From positions 6,102,001-6,166,000 of the forward strand of contig NZ_JACHJC010000001.1 of assembly GCF_014203425.1 (NCBI RefSeq): a stretch of 64,000 nt of DNA. The letters are read 5' to 3'. The notes below the pieces were generated by a model. It saw nothing but the letters and a program-made list of their open reading frames with translations, was not told the origin of the DNA and did not search any database. Source of the stretch: Micromonospora echinospora (GTDB taxonomy: Bacteria > Actinomycetota > Actinomycetes > Mycobacteriales > Micromonosporaceae). A program made the position numbers and the translations under genes. Below, in pieces: positions 19,713 through 28,592 of the stretch; positions within the stretch are counted from its first letter, which is position 1; the number at the start of each line of letters is the position of its first letter.

Positions 19713-20315
19713 GTGAAGATTTACGCCGACCGCTTTCCCACCGCTGTCCGCCAGTTCCTCACCGACCTGCTCGTGGTCGCCTGGGTGTACGCGGCGATCC
19801 GCTTCGCGATGTGGCTGCACGACGTGGTCGAGAAGCTCGCCGTACCCGGGCAGAAGCTGGAGGGGGCCGGCGGTGGACTCGCCGACAACCTGGCCGACGC
19901 CGGCGGCAAGGTCGGCCGGGTGCCGATCGTCGGCGACGAGCTGACCGCGCCGTTCACCCGGGCCGCCGACGCCGCCCGCGCGGTCGCCGAGGCCGGCCGC
20001 GACCAGCAGGAGCTGGTCGGGCAGCTGGCGCTCGGGCTGACCATCGCGGTGCTGGTGTTCCCGCTCGGCCTGGTGCTGTTCGGCTGGCTGCCGCTGCGGG
20101 TGCGCTGGATGCGCCGGGCCGGCGCGGCGAAGGCCCTGGCCGGCTTGCCGGCCGGCCGGGACCTGCTGGCGCTGCGCGCGCTGGCCGGCCAGCCGCTGTC
20201 GAAGCTGACCCGGATCGCGCCGGACGTCGCCGAGGCGTGGCGGCGCGGCGACGACGAGACCGTCGACGCGCTCGCCGCGCTGGAGCTGCGCGGCCTGGGG
20301 CTGCGCGGACGCTGA
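19713..20315 (+). CDS. Two-span membrane protein, unknown function
   Basis: The 200-residue product has a hydrophobic N-terminal segment (FLTDLLVVAWVYAAIRFAMWL), a roughly 90-residue Gly/Ala/Asp-rich extracytoplasmic loop with alternating small residues, and a second membrane helix (LGLTIAVLVFPLGLVLFGWLPL). A cytoplasmic helical tail ends in DETVDALAALELRGLGLRGR. No catalytic motif is visible. GTG at 19713 begins a sensible MKIYADRF reading; CAGGCT 7 nt upstream could be a -10 for a leaderless message. It may share the zinc locus only by position. Confidence 0.68.
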   Translation: MKIYADRFPTAVRQFLTDLLVVAWVYAAIRFAMWLHDVVEKLAVPGQKLEGAGGGLADNLADAGGKVGRVPIVGDELTAPFTRAADAARAVAEAGRDQQELVGQLALGLTIAVLVFPLGLVLFGWLPLRVRWMRRAGAAKALAGLPAGRDLLALRALAGQPLSKLTRIAPDVAEAWRRGDDETVDALAALELRGLGLRGR

Positions 20316-20422
20316 GGCGCGCGACGCCGGGCCGCCCGCGCCCGGCGCGTGGGCGGGGCACGGACGGCTGGTGAGCCGGCGGCCGGCCAGCCGGCGCACG
20401 CTCAGCCGGCGGCGGTCGGCGG

Positions 20423-22396
20423 TCAGCCGGCGGGCGGGATGCGGCGGCGGACGTCCTCGGCGGCCGACGGTCCGGGTTCCCAGCGCGCCACCCAGGGCAG
20501 GTCGGTGGGCGGCGTGAGGACGCCGTCCTCCAGCGAGGCGTACCGGCCGGCGACGATGCGCTTGGCGGCGGCCACGTCGACCGAGTCGGTGTTCGACCAC
20601 AGGCCGGTGAACAGCTCGTCGACGCGCAGCCGGGCCTGGCGGCAGAACAGGTCGGCCAGTTCGACGTTCTCCGGGTGCGCGTCCCGCTCGGCGTGGGCCC
20701 GGACGCAGACCGCGCTCATCGCGAACAGCTCCGCGCCGATGTCCACCACCCGGCCGAGGAACGCCTGCTTGCGCTCCATCTTTCCCTGCCACCGCGACAT
20801 GGCGTAGAACGTCGACCGGGCCAGCTTGCGGGAGGTCCGCTCGACGTGGCGCAGGTGCCCGGCCAGCGGCCCGAACTCCTGGTACGCCCCGGGCGTCTGC
20901 CCCTTGCCGACGGCGAGCGTGGGCAGCCACTTCGCGTAGAAGGCGCCGGCCCGCGCGCCCGCCTTGGCCTTGCGGCCCAGCCCGGCGTCGGGGTCGATGA
21001 TGTCGCCCGCGACGGACAGGTGCGCGTCGACCGCCTCCCGGGCGATCAGCAGGTGCATGATCTCGGTGGAGCCCTCGAAGATCCGGTTGATCCGCAGGTC
21101 GCGCAGGAGCTGCTCGACGGCGGCCGGCCGTTCACCCCGGGCGGCGAGCGAGTCGGCCGTCTCGTACCCGCGTCCGCCACGGATCTGGATCAGCTCGTCG
21201 GCGATCCGCCAGGCCATCTCGCTGGCGTAGAGCTTGACCAGCGCCGCCTCGATCCGGATGTCGTTGCGGTCGTCGTCGGCGAGCATGCAGGACAGGTCGA
21301 GCATGGACTCCATACCGTACGTGGTGGCGGCGATGAACGACAGTTTCTTCGCCACCGCCTCGTGCTCGGCCACCGGGCGGCCCCACTGGACCCGGTCCGC
21401 CGCCCATTCCCGGGCCACGTTCAGCGCCCACTTCCCGGCGCCCACGCACATGGCCGGCAGCGAGAGACGGCCGGTGTTCAACGTGGTCAGCGCGATCTTG
21501 AGGCCCTTGCCCTCGCCGCCGATCACGTTCTCCTTCGGCACGAAGACGTCGTGGAACCGGGTGAGGCTGTTCTCCAGGCCGCGCAGCCCGACGAAGGAGT
21601 TGCGCCGCTCGACGGTGATGCCGTCGCTGTCGCCCTCCACCACGAACGCGGTGATGCCGCCGCGCCGTCCCTCGCCGGCCGGCACCCGGGCCATCACCAC
21701 GAGCAGGGTGGCGAGCGTGCCGTTGGTGGCCCACAGCTTCACCCCGTTGAGCCGGTAGCCGGTGCCGTCGGCGGTGGGCTCGGCGGTGGTGGCGAGCCGG
21801 GCCGGGTCGGAGCCGACGTCCGGCTCGGTGAGCAGGAACGCGGAGACCTCACCGGCGGCGAGCCGGGGCAGGAAGCGTTCCTTCTGCTCGGGCGTGCCGA
21901 ACATCTTCAGCGGCTGCGGCACGCCGATCGACTGGTGCGCGGAGAGCAGCGCGCTCACCGCCGGGTTCACCGAGCCGACGAGCATCAGCGCCCGGCAGTA
22001 GTGCAGGTTGCTCAGCCCGAGCCCGCCGTACCTGCGGTCGATCTTCATACCGAACGCGCCCAGCCCGGCCAGGCCGTGGAACACCTCGTCGGGAATGCGG
22101 GCGTCCCGCTCGATCGCCTCGCCGTCCACCTCGGACCCCAGGTACGCGCGCAGCGCGCCGAGGAACTCGTCCGCGCGGGCCACGTCGGCCGGGTCGGGGC
22201 GGGGCCAGGGGTCGATCAGGTCGAGGCGGAACCGGCCGAGGAACAACTCCTTGCCGAAGCTGGGCCGGTCCCAGGCCGACTCGCGGGCCGCCTCGGCGAC
22301 CTGGCGGGCCTCCTTCTCGGTGACCTGGCCCGCCTCCGTGGGCAGCGGCCCCGCGCCGTCGGGGGACTCGGGCCGGCTGTTCTGTGTCGTGGTCAC
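20423..22396 (-). CDS. Acyl-CoA dehydrogenase (large FadE type)
   Basis: The 657-residue flavoenzyme should catalyse the first, FAD-dependent step of fatty acid beta-oxidation. It has an N-terminal helical domain (RDARIPDEVFHGLAGLGAFGMKIDRRYGGLGL), the beta-domain signature FLLTEPDVGSDPARLATTA, the C-terminal motif IQIRGGRGYETADSLAARGERPA, the RINRIFEGSTEI block and a C-terminal extension of about 180 residues as in VLCAD/FadE proteins. GTG at 22396 follows GAGGAGGCA. A strong dyad and a TAGCGT hexamer lie about 50 bp upstream. Confidence 0.92.
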   Translation of the reverse strand: MTTTQNSRPESPDGAGPLPTEAGQVTEKEARQVAEAARESAWDRPSFGKELFLGRFRLDLIDPWPRPDPADVARADEFLGALRAYLGSEVDGEAIERDARIPDEVFHGLAGLGAFGMKIDRRYGGLGLSNLHYCRALMLVGSVNPAVSALLSAHQSIGVPQPLKMFGTPEQKERFLPRLAAGEVSAFLLTEPDVGSDPARLATTAEPTADGTGYRLNGVKLWATNGTLATLLVVMARVPAGEGRRGGITAFVVEGDSDGITVERRNSFVGLRGLENSLTRFHDVFVPKENVIGGEGKGLKIALTTLNTGRLSLPAMCVGAGKWALNVAREWAADRVQWGRPVAEHEAVAKKLSFIAATTYGMESMLDLSCMLADDDRNDIRIEAALVKLYASEMAWRIADELIQIRGGRGYETADSLAARGERPAAVEQLLRDLRINRIFEGSTEIMHLLIAREAVDAHLSVAGDIIDPDAGLGRKAKAGARAGAFYAKWLPTLAVGKGQTPGAYQEFGPLAGHLRHVERTSRKLARSTFYAMSRWQGKMERKQAFLGRVVDIGAELFAMSAVCVRAHAERDAHPENVELADLFCRQARLRVDELFTGLWSNTDSVDVAAAKRIVAGRYASLEDGVLTPPTDLPWVARWEPGPSAAEDVRRRIPPAG

Positions 22397-22444
22397 GGCT
22401 GCCTCCTCGTCGGTCCGGCTGCGTCGACGCGCTCGACGAAAACG

Positions 22445-22450
22445 ACGCTA
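22445..22450 (-). promoter_or_regulatory. -10 hexamer TAGCGT for the acyl-CoA dehydrogenase gene
   Basis: TAGCGT on the reverse strand lies about 48 nt before the GTG, giving a leader with a good ribosome site. No clear -35 was found. Confidence 0.4.
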
Positions 22451-22476
22451 CCCCCGGGTGTTACCCAGGGGTAGCG
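22446..22476. terminator. Dyad between DUF6328 and fadE-like genes (terminator or operator)
   Basis: CGCTACCCC and GGGGTAGCG enclose an inner GGGT/ACCC pair and a 3-nt loop. It lies after the DUF6328 stop, where it could terminate, but it also overlaps the likely -10 of the acyl-CoA dehydrogenase gene, so it might equally be an operator. Confidence 0.5.
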
Positions 22477-22504
22477 CCGTGTGCACGTCCGATTTGGCGG
22501 ACGG

Positions 22505-23005
22505 TCAGTCGGTCAGCGACTGAGGGCTGTCGTCCTCGTCGTCGATGTCGTCCTCGCCCCAGTTGCGCCGGCTGAACGGCAGGACCGCCCAGAAGGTCAG
22601 GAACCAGACCCCGGTGAGCGCGCTGAGCAGGAACGCGATCGGCCGGTCCAGCACGAAGTCGCTGACCAGCAGGACTGAGCTGACCATCGCGATCAGCATG
22701 AAGGCCAGGCCGCCGGTGGCCATCCGGTGGGCGAAGCGCACCAGTTCCGGCTTGCGTCCCTGGCGGAACAGCGCCCGGTGGAACGCGACCGGAGAAATGA
22801 TCATCGCGGCGGACGCGGCGGCGGTCAGCAGCGCCAGAATGTAGATGTCACGCTGGAACTCGGTGGTCCGGTCGAACCCGGCGCTGAACGGCAGCGTCAG
22901 CAGGAAGGCGAACAGGATCTGCACGCCGGTCTGCGCGACCCGCAGCTCCTGCAACAGATCGGCGAAGTTGCGCTGCCAGCGCTGCTTCTCGGATTCCTTC
23001 GACAC
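22505..23005 (-). CDS. DUF6328-type four-helix membrane protein
   Basis: The 166-residue protein has a charged N-terminus (KESEKQRWQRNFADLLQELRVAQTGVQILFAFLL), four hydrophobic helices and an acidic tail (EDDIDDEDDSPQ). The phrase ELRVAQTGVQILFAFLLTLPF is characteristic of a widespread actinobacterial membrane family (DUF6328) of unknown function. GTG at 23005 is preceded by a weak GAGAG. It stands alone between the SIS-domain gene and the acyl-CoA dehydrogenase gene. Confidence 0.78.
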   Translation of the reverse strand: MSKESEKQRWQRNFADLLQELRVAQTGVQILFAFLLTLPFSAGFDRTTEFQRDIYILALLTAAASAAMIISPVAFHRALFRQGRKPELVRFAHRMATGGLAFMLIAMVSSVLLVSDFVLDRPIAFLLSALTGVWFLTFWAVLPFSRRNWGEDDIDDEDDSPQSLTD

Positions 23006-23095
23006 TCTCGGACCTCCCCGGGAGACGGCACGGCCGGCGGGGAAACGCCCACCGGCGCACCGCCTGTGCCCTGTTCGGGCGATCGCGAAACCGGC

Positions 23096-23845
23096 TCAGG
23101 AGCCGCGGCGGATACGTCCTGCGTACCGTGCCTCCAGCTCGGCGTTGTGCTCGTCGCCGCCGGTGATGTTCGCGGACAGGTAGACCGGCGGACGCTCCCC
23201 CGCCGCGACCAGCCGGGCCACCACCTCGGTGACGATCTGCTGGGCCAGCAGCGCCGCGGTGATCGACGAGACCGCGCCCACCGCGCCGCCGCCCGGCAGC
23301 GGCAGCGTCGCGTCTCCGTACGGCGCGCCGTTGTCCAGCACCACGTCCGCGAAGTCGGCGAGCTTGCGGCCGGACGGGTGCCGCGAGGTCATCCGGCCGG
23401 AGTGCTGCGCCGAGGTGATCGCCACCAGCCCGTGCCCGCGTTCCTTCACGATGGACGCGAACTCGACCATCGCGCCGTTCACGCCCGAGTTCGAGGCGAG
23501 CACGAACACGTCCTGCGGGCGGATCGGCGCCAGCTCGTAGAGGCGGTGCGCCACCGCCGGGTCGCGTTCCAGCTTCGGGCCGAGCACGTCGGCCGGGTCG
23601 CCGCCGACCAGCACCAGGTCACGCAGCGCGATCCGGTTGGTGGGCACCAGGCCGCCGGCCCGCCCGGCGATCTCCATGGCCAGCGCCTCGGAGTGCCCGG
23701 TGCCGAACGCGTGCACCACTCCGTCGGCGCGCAGCGCCGCCGCGATCAGGTCGGCCGCGTCCGCGACGTTGCGCCGCTGCTCGGCGGCCACCCGGCCGAT
23801 CGTCTCCGTCACCACCGCCAGGTACGCCTCGGCGCTCACCGTCAT
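23096..23845 (-). CDS. SIS-domain protein (UPF0309 type, putative phosphosugar isomerase)
   Basis: The 249-residue protein has the sugar isomerase fold: VVHAFGTGHSEALAMEIAGRAGGL as the phosphate-binding loop, VFVLASNSGVNGAMVEFASIVKERG as the second SIS strand-helix, and ASLTAALLAQQ-like helix at the end. Members bind phosphorylated amino sugars such as GlcNAc-6-P or MurNAc-6-P, and some are isomerases or regulators. ATG at 23845 overlaps the hydrolase stop (ATGA) and follows GGAGG, so the two genes are coupled. The exact substrate is unknown. Confidence 0.85.
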   Translation of the reverse strand: MTVSAEAYLAVVTETIGRVAAEQRRNVADAADLIAAALRADGVVHAFGTGHSEALAMEIAGRAGGLVPTNRIALRDLVLVGGDPADVLGPKLERDPAVAHRLYELAPIRPQDVFVLASNSGVNGAMVEFASIVKERGHGLVAITSAQHSGRMTSRHPSGRKLADFADVVLDNGAPYGDATLPLPGGGAVGAVSSITAALLAQQIVTEVVARLVAAGERPPVYLSANITGGDEHNAELEARYAGRIRRGS

Positions 23846-24690
23846 GCCTCCTCCGTTCCTGCGCACCGGGCGAGGATCGCCTCGGCCAGCGAGCCCGGCG
23901 CCTCGTCCGGGATCCAGTGGGTGACGCCGGGCAGCGTCACGAACCGGTAGTCGCCGGTGACGTGCGCCGCGCACGCCTGCGCGGCGGTCCGGCCGATCGC
24001 CACGTCCTTGTCGCTCCAGACGAACGTGGTCGGCACCCCGACCGGGGCGACAGCCTTCATGTCCGCCCCGGTCATCGCGCGGTACCAGTTCAGCGCCGCC
24101 GTCAGCGCCCCCGGCTCGCGCATCGGCTCGGCGTAGCGGGCCACCGCACCGGCGTCGCCCACACCGCTGAGCATCCTGCGCAGCGCGGCGGCGTTCAGCG
24201 CCAGCAGTACCCGCTCCGCCGTACCGGGCTTGCGGAACAACGCGATGTAGGCGGACTTGATTTTCTGCCGGGGGTCGGTGGCGAGCGCGTGGCCCATCGC
24301 GGCGGGGTGCGGCACCGACACCGCTGTGAGCGTCCGCACCCGCTCCGGGTGCGCCGCCGCCAGGCCCCACGCGACGATCGCGCCCCAGTCGTGGCCGACC
24401 AGGTGCGCGCGGGTCACCCCGAGCGCGTCCAGCACGCCTGCCGCGTCGGCCACCAGCTCCGGAATCCGGTACGCCCCGGCGTCCGCCGGCCGTGCGCCGG
24501 GTGAGTAGCCACGCTGGTCGAGCGCGTACGTGCGCAGCCCGGCGGCGTGCAGCGCGGGCGTGACCGCGTCCCACTCGCCGGAGTGCTGCGGAAAGCCGTG
24601 CAGCAGCAGGACCGGGTCACCGCCCTCGGGGCCGCCGGCGCGTACCTCGAACGTCAGTCCCCGCGCATCCACCAGCATGATCGCCACCAT
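23842..24690 (-). CDS. Alpha/beta hydrolase (epoxide hydrolase-like)
   Basis: The 282-residue enzyme has an HGFPQHSGEWD oxyanion motif, the nucleophile elbow GHDWGAIVAW with Asp as nucleophile, as in epoxide hydrolases and haloalkane dehalogenases, a helical cap and the catalytic His in GVTHWIPDEAP. An ester-forming Asp nucleophile points to epoxide or halide substrates rather than esters. ATG at 24690 or 24678 are both possible. It is co-translated with the SIS-domain gene; no functional link between the two is obvious. Confidence 0.85.
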   Translation of the reverse strand: MVAIMLVDARGLTFEVRAGGPEGGDPVLLLHGFPQHSGEWDAVTPALHAAGLRTYALDQRGYSPGARPADAGAYRIPELVADAAGVLDALGVTRAHLVGHDWGAIVAWGLAAAHPERVRTLTAVSVPHPAAMGHALATDPRQKIKSAYIALFRKPGTAERVLLALNAAALRRMLSGVGDAGAVARYAEPMREPGALTAALNWYRAMTGADMKAVAPVGVPTTFVWSDKDVAIGRTAAQACAAHVTGDYRFVTLPGVTHWIPDEAPGSLAEAILARCAGTEEA

Positions 24691-24731
24691 ACCGACACTC
24701 GCCCTGCTGGGCCGGTGCCCGTGGTCGGTGC

Positions 24732-24737
24732 TAGCGT
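24732..24737 (+). promoter_or_regulatory. -10 hexamer TAGCGT upstream of the TPP riboswitch
   Basis: TAGCGT lies about 25 nt before the riboswitch P1 strand, at the right place to start the ykoEDC leader. Confidence 0.5.
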
Positions 24738-24757
24738 CTGCGACGAGACAACTTCAC

Positions 24758-24850
<93 letters not shown>

Positions 24851-24936
24851 CGACCTCCAGCCGCGTCGCCGTCCGGTGACCACCGGGCGCGGCGTGCGTC
24901 TTCTCCTGGTTCACCTCGACGAACTGGGAGCCAACC

Positions 24937-25527
24937 GTGAACCACACCGACAGCAATCGCTGGCGTACCGTCGACATCGTCGTCGCCTCGGTCATCGCCG
25001 TCGCCTTCGGCGTCGTCTTCTGGGCCTGGGGCCTGCTCTGGAGCGCCACCGACGCGGCGTTCGCGTTCTTCCCACCGGCGCAGGCAGTGCTCTACGGCGT
25101 GTGGCTGGTCCCGGCGGTACTCGCCGGCCTGATCATCCGCAAGCCGGGCGCCGCCCTGTACTGCGAGACGGTGGCCGCGATCATCTCCGCCCTGCTGGGC
25201 AGCCAGTGGGCGAGCATCGTGATCCTCCAGGGCCTGATGCAGGGCATCGGCGCCGAGCTGGCGTTCGCCGCGTTCCGGTACCGCTCGTTCCGCCTGCCGG
25301 TGGCGGCGCTGGCCGGCGCGCTGACCGGCCTCGGCGCGGCGATCTTCGACTTCGTCTACTGGAACAAGGCGTACGACTTCGCCTCCTACCGCCTCCCGTA
25401 CGCGCTGATCACGATCGTCAGCGCCACGATCGTCGCCGGCCTGGGCGCGCACGTCCTCACCCGCGCGCTGGCGAACACCGGCGTGCTGGACCGCTTCCCC
25501 GCCGGCCGCGACCGCGCCCTGGTCTGA
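24937..25527 (+). CDS. ykoE: ECF transporter S component for thiamine/HMP
   Basis: The 196-residue integral membrane protein has about six helices and matches the YkoE family (DIVVASVIAVAFGVVFWAWG, YCETVAAIISALLGSQWAS, FDFVYWNKAYDFASYRLPYA). YkoE is the substrate-capture subunit for thiamine or its hydroxymethylpyrimidine precursor in an energy-coupling-factor transporter. A TPP riboswitch lies upstream and the coupling ATPase and T component lie downstream. The ATG at 24937 has a short GGGAG about 10 nt before it. Confidence 0.94.
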   Translation: MNHTDSNRWRTVDIVVASVIAVAFGVVFWAWGLLWSATDAAFAFFPPAQAVLYGVWLVPAVLAGLIIRKPGAALYCETVAAIISALLGSQWASIVILQGLMQGIGAELAFAAFRYRSFRLPVAALAGALTGLGAAIFDFVYWNKAYDFASYRLPYALITIVSATIVAGLGAHVLTRALANTGVLDRFPAGRDRALV

Positions 25528-25557
25528 CCACTCACCCACCCACCCCACCCCGCCCCG

Positions 25558-25616
25558 GTGATCAAGGAGTTTGCGTCCGCCGGGCACGGTTTTCCGGACG
25601 CGAACTCCTTGATCAC
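25558..25616 (+). repeat. Long inverted repeat between ykoE and ykoD
   Basis: Arms 25558-25579 and 25595-25616 match at 21 of 22 positions around a 15-nt loop, beginning GTGATCAAGGAGTT. It could form a very stable hairpin in the middle of the operon. It resembles other long intergenic hairpins in this window in design but not in sequence. Confidence 0.8.
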
Positions 25617-25648
25617 GCAGGCTGGGCGGGGAGAGGGGGTGGTGGTCG

Positions 25649-27082
25649 GTGAGCGGGCTGGTGCTGCGGGGGTTCGGGTGGCGGCACGGGGGGCGGAAAC
25701 GCTGGGCTCTGCGCGGGGTGGATCTGCGCGTGGAGAGCGGCGAGCGGGTGCTGCTGCTCGGGCCCTCCGGGGCCGGCAAGAGCACGCTGCTGGCGGCGCT
25801 GGCCGGGCTGCTGCCGGAGGACTCCGGCGAGCAGGAGGGCGGCGTCGAGATCGACGGGCTGGACCCGCGCAAGGCGCGGGAGCGCGTCGGCATCCTGTTC
25901 CAGGACCCGCAGACCCAGCTCGTCATGGCCCGCTCCGGCGACGACGTCGCGTTCGGGCTGGAGAACCGGGGCGTACCCGCCGGGGAGATCTGGCCCCGCG
26001 TCGACGAGGCGCTGCACCGGGTCGGCTTCCCGTACCCCCGGGACCGCCCGACCGCCGCGCTCAGCGGCGGTGAGCAGCAACGGCTCGCCCTGGCCGGCAC
26101 GCTCGCGCTGCGCCCCGGACTGCTGCTGCTCGACGAGCCCACCGCCAACCTCGACCCGGCCGGCGCCGCCCTGATCCGCCAGGCCGTCGCGAACGCGCTC
26201 GACGCGGACACCACGATGATCCTGGTCGAGCACCGGGTCACCGAGGCGTTGCCGCTGGTCGACCGCGTGGTGGTGCTGGAACCGGGCGGCGGGGTGCGCG
26301 CCGACGGACCACCCGCTGCGGTCTTCGCCGCGCACGGCGACGCGCTGGCCGCCGCCGGGGTCTGGATACCCGGCCACGTCGCGCCACCCCGGCACGCCAC
26401 CACGCCGCCCGGCGACGTGCTGCTCACCGCCGAGCGGCTCGGCCTGCCACCCCGGCTGGCCTCCACCGACCTCCGGGTACGCGCCGGCGAGGCGCTCGCC
26501 GTCCTCGGCCCCAACGGGGCCGGCAAGTCCACGCTGGCGCTGCTCCTGGGCGGCCTGCTGCCACCCGGGACGGGGACCGTCACCGCGTCGGCGGAGCTGG
26601 CGGGGCGGGACGCGCGCACTCCACCGCACCGCTGGCGGGCGCCCGCGCTGGTGCGCCGGATCGGTTCGGTGTTCCAGGACCCGGAGCACCAGTTCGTCAC
26701 CGCCACCGTCCGCGACGAGCTGGCGCTCGGGCCGCGCCGCACCGGTCAGCCCGAGACGGCGGTGACCGCCACAGTGGACGAGTTGCTGCACCGGCTGCGG
26801 CTGGACCGGCTGGCCGGCGCCAACCCGTACACCCTCTCGGGTGGCGAGGCGCGGCGGCTGAGCGTGGCGACGGCGCTGGCCACCGCGCCCCGTCTGCTGA
26901 TCTGCGACGAGCCCACGTTCGGCCAGGACCGGCGCACCTGGCTGGAGCTGGTCGACCTGCTGGCCGAGCTGCGCGACGCGGGACACGGCCTGGTCACTGT
27001 GACCCACGACGAGGACTTCGTCGCCGCGCTGGCCGACCGGACGCTCACCCTGGACCGTTCCGCCGCCGGGGCGTCCTCGTGA
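25649..27082 (+). CDS. ykoD: ECF transporter ATPase with two fused ABC domains
   Basis: The 477-residue protein holds two nucleotide-binding domains. The first has Walker A GPSGAGKST, LSGGEQQRLALAG and LLLLDEPTANLDP; the second has Walker A GPNGAGKST, LSGGEARRLSVATAL and LLICDEPTFGQD. Fused A components of this kind energise YkoE-type transporters. GTG at 25649 is close to a purine-rich GAGAGGGGGTGG. The stop overlaps ykoC (GTGA). The second signature, SGGEARR, is slightly divergent from the canonical SGGQxQR, as is common in one half of such fusions. Confidence 0.93.
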   Translation: MSGLVLRGFGWRHGGRKRWALRGVDLRVESGERVLLLGPSGAGKSTLLAALAGLLPEDSGEQEGGVEIDGLDPRKARERVGILFQDPQTQLVMARSGDDVAFGLENRGVPAGEIWPRVDEALHRVGFPYPRDRPTAALSGGEQQRLALAGTLALRPGLLLLDEPTANLDPAGAALIRQAVANALDADTTMILVEHRVTEALPLVDRVVVLEPGGGVRADGPPAAVFAAHGDALAAAGVWIPGHVAPPRHATTPPGDVLLTAERLGLPPRLASTDLRVRAGEALAVLGPNGAGKSTLALLLGGLLPPGTGTVTASAELAGRDARTPPHRWRAPALVRRIGSVFQDPEHQFVTATVRDELALGPRRTGQPETAVTATVDELLHRLRLDRLAGANPYTLSGGEARRLSVATALATAPRLLICDEPTFGQDRRTWLELVDLLAELRDAGHGLVTVTHDEDFVAALADRTLTLDRSAAGASS

Positions 27083-27879
27083 TCAACCTCGAACCGGTCG
27101 CCGCGCCGGGCGCCCCGCTGGCGCGGCGCAACCCGGTGGCGAAGCTGGCCGCCGCGATGGTCTTCACGCTGATCCTGGTGGCGACGCTCGATCCGGTGGC
27201 TCCGGCCGTCGCCATCGCCGTCGAACTCGCGGTGCTGCCGCTGTTCGGCGTCCGCTACCGGGTGCTGGCCCGCCGCGCCTGGCCGCTGCTCGCCGGTGCC
27301 GTCGGCATCCTCGTCACGCTGGTGCTCTTCGCCGCCGACCGCTCCGGCCCGGTACTGCTCCAGGCCGGGCCGGTGCTGGTCACCGAAGGTGTGCTCGTCA
27401 CGGCGCTGGGTCTGGTGCTCCGGATGCTGGCCGTGGCGCTGCCCGGCATCGTCGTGTTCGCCACCACCGACCCGACCGACCTGGCCGACGCGCTGATCCA
27501 GAACGCGAAGGCGCCCGCCCGGTTCGCCATCGGGGCGCTGGCCGCGTTCCGGATGGTGCCGCTGCTGGAGCAGGAGTGGCGGATGATCAGCATGGCGCGG
27601 CGGGCCCGCGGCGTGGACGCCGGCCGCAACCCGGTGGCCAAGCTGCGGCTGTTCGGGTCCACCGCGTTCACGCTGCTGGTGGGCGCGATCCGGCGGGGTA
27701 CCCGGCTGGCAGTGGCGATGGACGCCCGGGGCTTCGACGCGGGTACGCCGCGCACCGTGGCCCGCCGTCAGCGCTTCGTCCTCGCCGACACGCTGTTGAT
27801 CATTGGAGCGGCGCTGACTGCCGGCGCGGCGCTGACGCTCAGCGTGCTGCTGGGCACCTTCCGCCCGCTGATCGGCTGA
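27079..27879 (+). CDS. ykoC: ECF transporter transmembrane (T) component
   Basis: The 266-residue CbiQ/YkoC-type protein has about six membrane helices and the cytoplasmic coupling motifs with Ala-Arg-Gly: ISMARRARGVDAGRN and AVAMDARGFDAGTPR. These clamp the ATPase to the S component. The GTG start overlaps the ykoD stop by four bases. It completes the ykoEDC operon, which should import thiamine or HMP under TPP riboswitch control. Confidence 0.93.
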   Translation: MINLEPVAAPGAPLARRNPVAKLAAAMVFTLILVATLDPVAPAVAIAVELAVLPLFGVRYRVLARRAWPLLAGAVGILVTLVLFAADRSGPVLLQAGPVLVTEGVLVTALGLVLRMLAVALPGIVVFATTDPTDLADALIQNAKAPARFAIGALAAFRMVPLLEQEWRMISMARRARGVDAGRNPVAKLRLFGSTAFTLLVGAIRRGTRLAVAMDARGFDAGTPRTVARRQRFVLADTLLIIGAALTAGAALTLSVLLGTFRPLIG

Positions 27880-27905
27880 CCTCCTCCCTCCCGCCCCGCC
27901 GATCA

Positions 27906-27922
27906 GGAGATCGACGATCTCC
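27906..27922 (+). terminator. Short hairpin after ykoC
   Basis: GGAGATC-GAC-GATCTCC is a perfect 7-bp stem-loop 27 nt after the ykoC stop, followed by TTCC. It also lies 25 nt before the promoter of the next cassette. Confidence 0.45.
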
Positions 27923-27946
27923 TTCCGTGATCGTGGTCAATATTGT

Positions 27947-27952
27947 TAGCCT
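27947..27952 (+). promoter_or_regulatory. -10 hexamer TAGCCT of the peptide cassette
   Basis: TAGCCT in a locally AT-rich stretch is followed by exactly 6 nt and the GTG of the MauE-like gene, implying a leaderless transcript that starts the cassette. Confidence 0.58.
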
Positions 27953-27958
27953 GGCCCG

Positions 27959-28558
27959 GTGCTTGATCACCTGGACATCGCGCTGCGTTGCCTGATCGGC
28001 GTGGTCTTCCTGGCCGCGACGTTCGGCAAGGTCCGCAGCCGCGCGTCCTGGCGCGAGTTCGTCGCCTCACTCGCCGCCATGCGGGTGGTGCCGACGCGGC
28101 TCGTCCCCGCCGTCGCCGGTGTGGTCGGCCTGGCCGAAGCCGCCGTCCCGGTCCTGCTGCTGGTGCCGCCGACCCGTCGGCTCGGCCACGTGCTCGCGGC
28201 CCTGCTCCTGGTCGCCTTCAGCATCGGGATCGCCGTCACGCTGAGCCGCCGGCAACGGGTGGCCTGCCGCTGCTTCGGTGCGACTGGTGCACCGCTCGGC
28301 CGGCGGCACCTGCTCCGCAACGGCCTGCTGATCACTGCCGCGTCGGTGGGAGTGGCAGCCGCCGGCGCCACCGGCGACGTGCCCCCGGCGGGCGTCGCCG
28401 TGGCTGCGGTGGCCGGTGCGGTGGGCGGGCTGCTCTTCGTGTGGTTCGACGACATCACCGACCTCTTCGTCGCCCAGCCTGCCCGGCCCACCGCCGGACG
28501 CCGTGGCGTTCCCGACGGCGGCCACAGGGGTGCCGGTGGACCAGTGACCCCGAGGTAG
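27959..28558 (+). CDS. MauE/DoxX-like redox-associated membrane protein
   Basis: The 199-residue protein has four to five membrane helices with the MauE-type start LDIALRCLIGVVFLAATFGKVRSRASWREF and the RVACRCFGATGAPLGRRHLLRNGLL block, in which a Cys-Arg-Cys pair is typical of MauE relatives. In methylamine dehydrogenase biogenesis, MauE works with the thioredoxin-like MauD to form disulfides in the cysteine-rich small subunit. Here it heads a cassette with a membrane thioredoxin, exporter, signal peptidase and a cysteine-rich peptide, so the same oxidative role is inferred. GTG at 27959 is set by the -10 spacing. Confidence 0.85.
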   Translation: MLDHLDIALRCLIGVVFLAATFGKVRSRASWREFVASLAAMRVVPTRLVPAVAGVVGLAEAAVPVLLLVPPTRRLGHVLAALLLVAFSIGIAVTLSRRQRVACRCFGATGAPLGRRHLLRNGLLITAASVGVAAAGATGDVPPAGVAVAAVAGAVGGLLFVWFDDITDLFVAQPARPTAGRRGVPDGGHRGAGGPVTPR

Positions 28559-28592
28559 TCGAGCACTCCGACAAGCACGAAGGAGCAACCCC

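Noticed and set aside
20365..20440. Tandem repeats of AGCCGGCG between the membrane protein and the acyl-CoA dehydrogenase gene
   Set aside because: Spacing is irregular and the motif is low-complexity GC sequence that partly belongs to the end of the coding region.
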